In this document: positions 5,011-5,951 of the stretch, one piece after another
Layout: each line of letters begins with the position of its first letter
How positions within the stretch are numbered: the stretch's first letter is position 1
DNA from: an archaeon
GTDB lineage: Archaea; Nanobdellota; Nanobdellia; Woesearchaeales; GW2011-AR9
DNA length: 5,951 nt
Assembly (NCBI GenBank): GCA_023266155.1
Contig: JAHFRS010000071.1
Location: 1-5,951, forward strand
Direction: 5' to 3'
Notes under the pieces: generated by a model
Database searches by the model: none
Seen by the model: only the letters and a program-made list of their open reading frames with translations
What the model was told of the DNA's origin: nothing
Made by a program: the position numbers and the translations under genes

Positions 5011-5951
5011 CCAGCACCTTCTGCTGCCGTTTCACTTTCACCTGCACTTTGGTCGTATAACCCAGAAATTCCCCGCCGGCTTGTAATGGAAATGGTTCAC
5101 TGCTTTCAATAGTCCATGTTTTCCCTTGAAGAGGAAGTAAAGGCTCATTATTGATATGCAGTGCCGTGAGTAGCAGTCCCCAGCCGCGAACTACATTATT
5201 CCAATAGGGTGCGTGAGTGTTGAGCAGAGCCAACCCATAAATACTCCCATCATCGCCCTGAACTTCACCCAGCAATGAACGTAACCCATAACCATAATAA
5301 GGGACTTTCCCGAAATTCAGATTAAGACAGTCAGGCCAGATAGATTTAACTCCATCAATCGTCACGTGTAACGTATACGTTTTCCGTGCTTTCTTCATCG
5401 CCATGAACGCTCCTCGTGCATAATCCAAAAAACCTTGAGACGTTCGTTCCCGGGCAAAATGAATGACATGGGCATCAAAGCCAATAGTGGCAAAGGCCGT
5501 TTCCAATCTTCGCGTGTTCCATTGCAGCTGCAAAATATCTAACTTTGCTTCCTGAAATTGAAATCGAGAACGAAGGTATTCATGCCTTTTCCCACGATAA
5601 AAGTAAGCATAATAGGCATTGCCGGCTCCCAAAGGAAAAAATCCTATGCTTTTATGATGCAGGGAAGGACAATTTAAGGCACTTTCCAATGAGCCATCAC
5701 CACCGGCAATGATGATGTGAGGAATGCCTTTCAGTTTCGTGGATACCTGCTGATAGATGTTCTTCCCCTGAAGATAGATGATTTTTGCCTGCCGCCGCCG
5801 GGCAAACACGTTGAGAAGGTGACGGCGATAAGCATCTTTATATCCCCTCGAGGCCGTATTGGCGAGGATCACCGTTTTTTGAGGTGGAACCGCCTTGCCA
5901 AGATGCAGGCGCTGACGAAGTTTTCTGATATAATAAAAGAGATGCGCCGCA
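5003..5951 (-). CDS. Diacylglycerol-kinase-family lipid kinase (YegS/DgkB-like), 5' end missing
   Basis: This family transfers phosphate from a nucleotide to a lipid hydroxyl at the membrane surface. The visible 315 residues contain the catalytic-domain landmarks: the first strand KTVILANTASRG (about 25-36), IIIAGGDGSLESAL with nucleotide-binding GGDGS (83-87), the FPLGAGN loop (105-111), and a C-terminal GGEFLG segment (292-297) where relatives usually have DGE. The frame stays open to the right edge. A GTG at 5872 could start it, but that would cut the first strand short. The 26 upstream codons, including the basic segment RKLRQRLHLGK, read well, so the true start probably lies outside the window. 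With archaeal ether lipids the substrate could be an archaeol-type or polyprenol alcohol rather than diacylglycerol, and the sequence does not decide this. It ends 45 bp before the operon's BRE, with no T-rich terminator visible between, so some read-through into the operon is possible. Confidence 0.87.
   Translation of the reverse strand, partial: AAHLFYYIRKLRQRLHLGKAVPPQKTVILANTASRGYKDAYRRHLLNVFARRRQAKIIYLQGKNIYQQVSTKLKGIPHIIIAGGDGSLESALNCPSLHHKSIGFFPLGAGNAYYAYFYRGKRHEYLRSRFQFQEAKLDILQLQWNTRRLETAFATIGFDAHVIHFARERTSQGFLDYARGAFMAMKKARKTYTLHVTIDGVKSIWPDCLNLNFGKVPYYGYGLRSLLGEVQGDDGSIYGLALLNTHAPYWNNVVRGWGLLLTALHINNEPLLPLQGKTWTIESSEPFPLQAGGEFLGYTTKVQVKVKRQQKVLVI

Overview
This window probably comes from an archaeon, perhaps a small-genome or uncultured lineage. 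The G+C content is moderate. Two spacers carry archaeal-type promoters: a CGAAA-type BRE next to a TTTATA box, at positions that fit the downstream starts. One of the starts looks leaderless, and others have GGAG, GGAGG or GGTG Shine-Dalgarno sequences. The archaeal assignment is an inference from promoter architecture, as no ribosomal or other phylogenetic marker is present. Every gene I can support lies on the minus strand.

Layout, read in the direction of transcription from right to left. (1) 5951-5003: the 3' part of a diacylglycerol-kinase-like lipid kinase, open to the window edge. (2) 5010-4904: a short regulatory spacer with a 12-bp direct repeat, a BRE/TATA promoter, a 10-bp palindrome near the predicted transcription start, and a GGAG ribosome binding site. 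(3) 4903-231: a tight four-gene operon. Its genes are an unrecognised soluble protein, a MoxR AAA+ ATPase of the CbbQ/NorQ/GvpN (CGN) type, a large NorD/CbbO-like von Willebrand factor A (vWA) protein, and a second unrecognised soluble protein. Intergenic gaps are about 7-12 bp, and the last gene's Shine-Dalgarno overlaps the stop codon of the vWA gene. (4) 230-1: a 65-bp spacer with another TATA/BRE promoter, then the first 55 codons of an unrecognised gene that runs off the left edge.

The core is the MoxR-vWA pair. In the known pairs NorQ/NorD and CbbQ/CbbO, the hexameric ATPase and the metal-binding vWA adaptor remodel or activate a metalloenzyme such as nitric oxide reductase or Rubisco. 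No such client is visible here. The pair is instead flanked inside one operon by two conserved-looking proteins that I cannot assign to any family. They could be the client, extra adaptors, or parts of a different kind of MoxR-vWA system. This four-gene unit is the most interesting item in the window.
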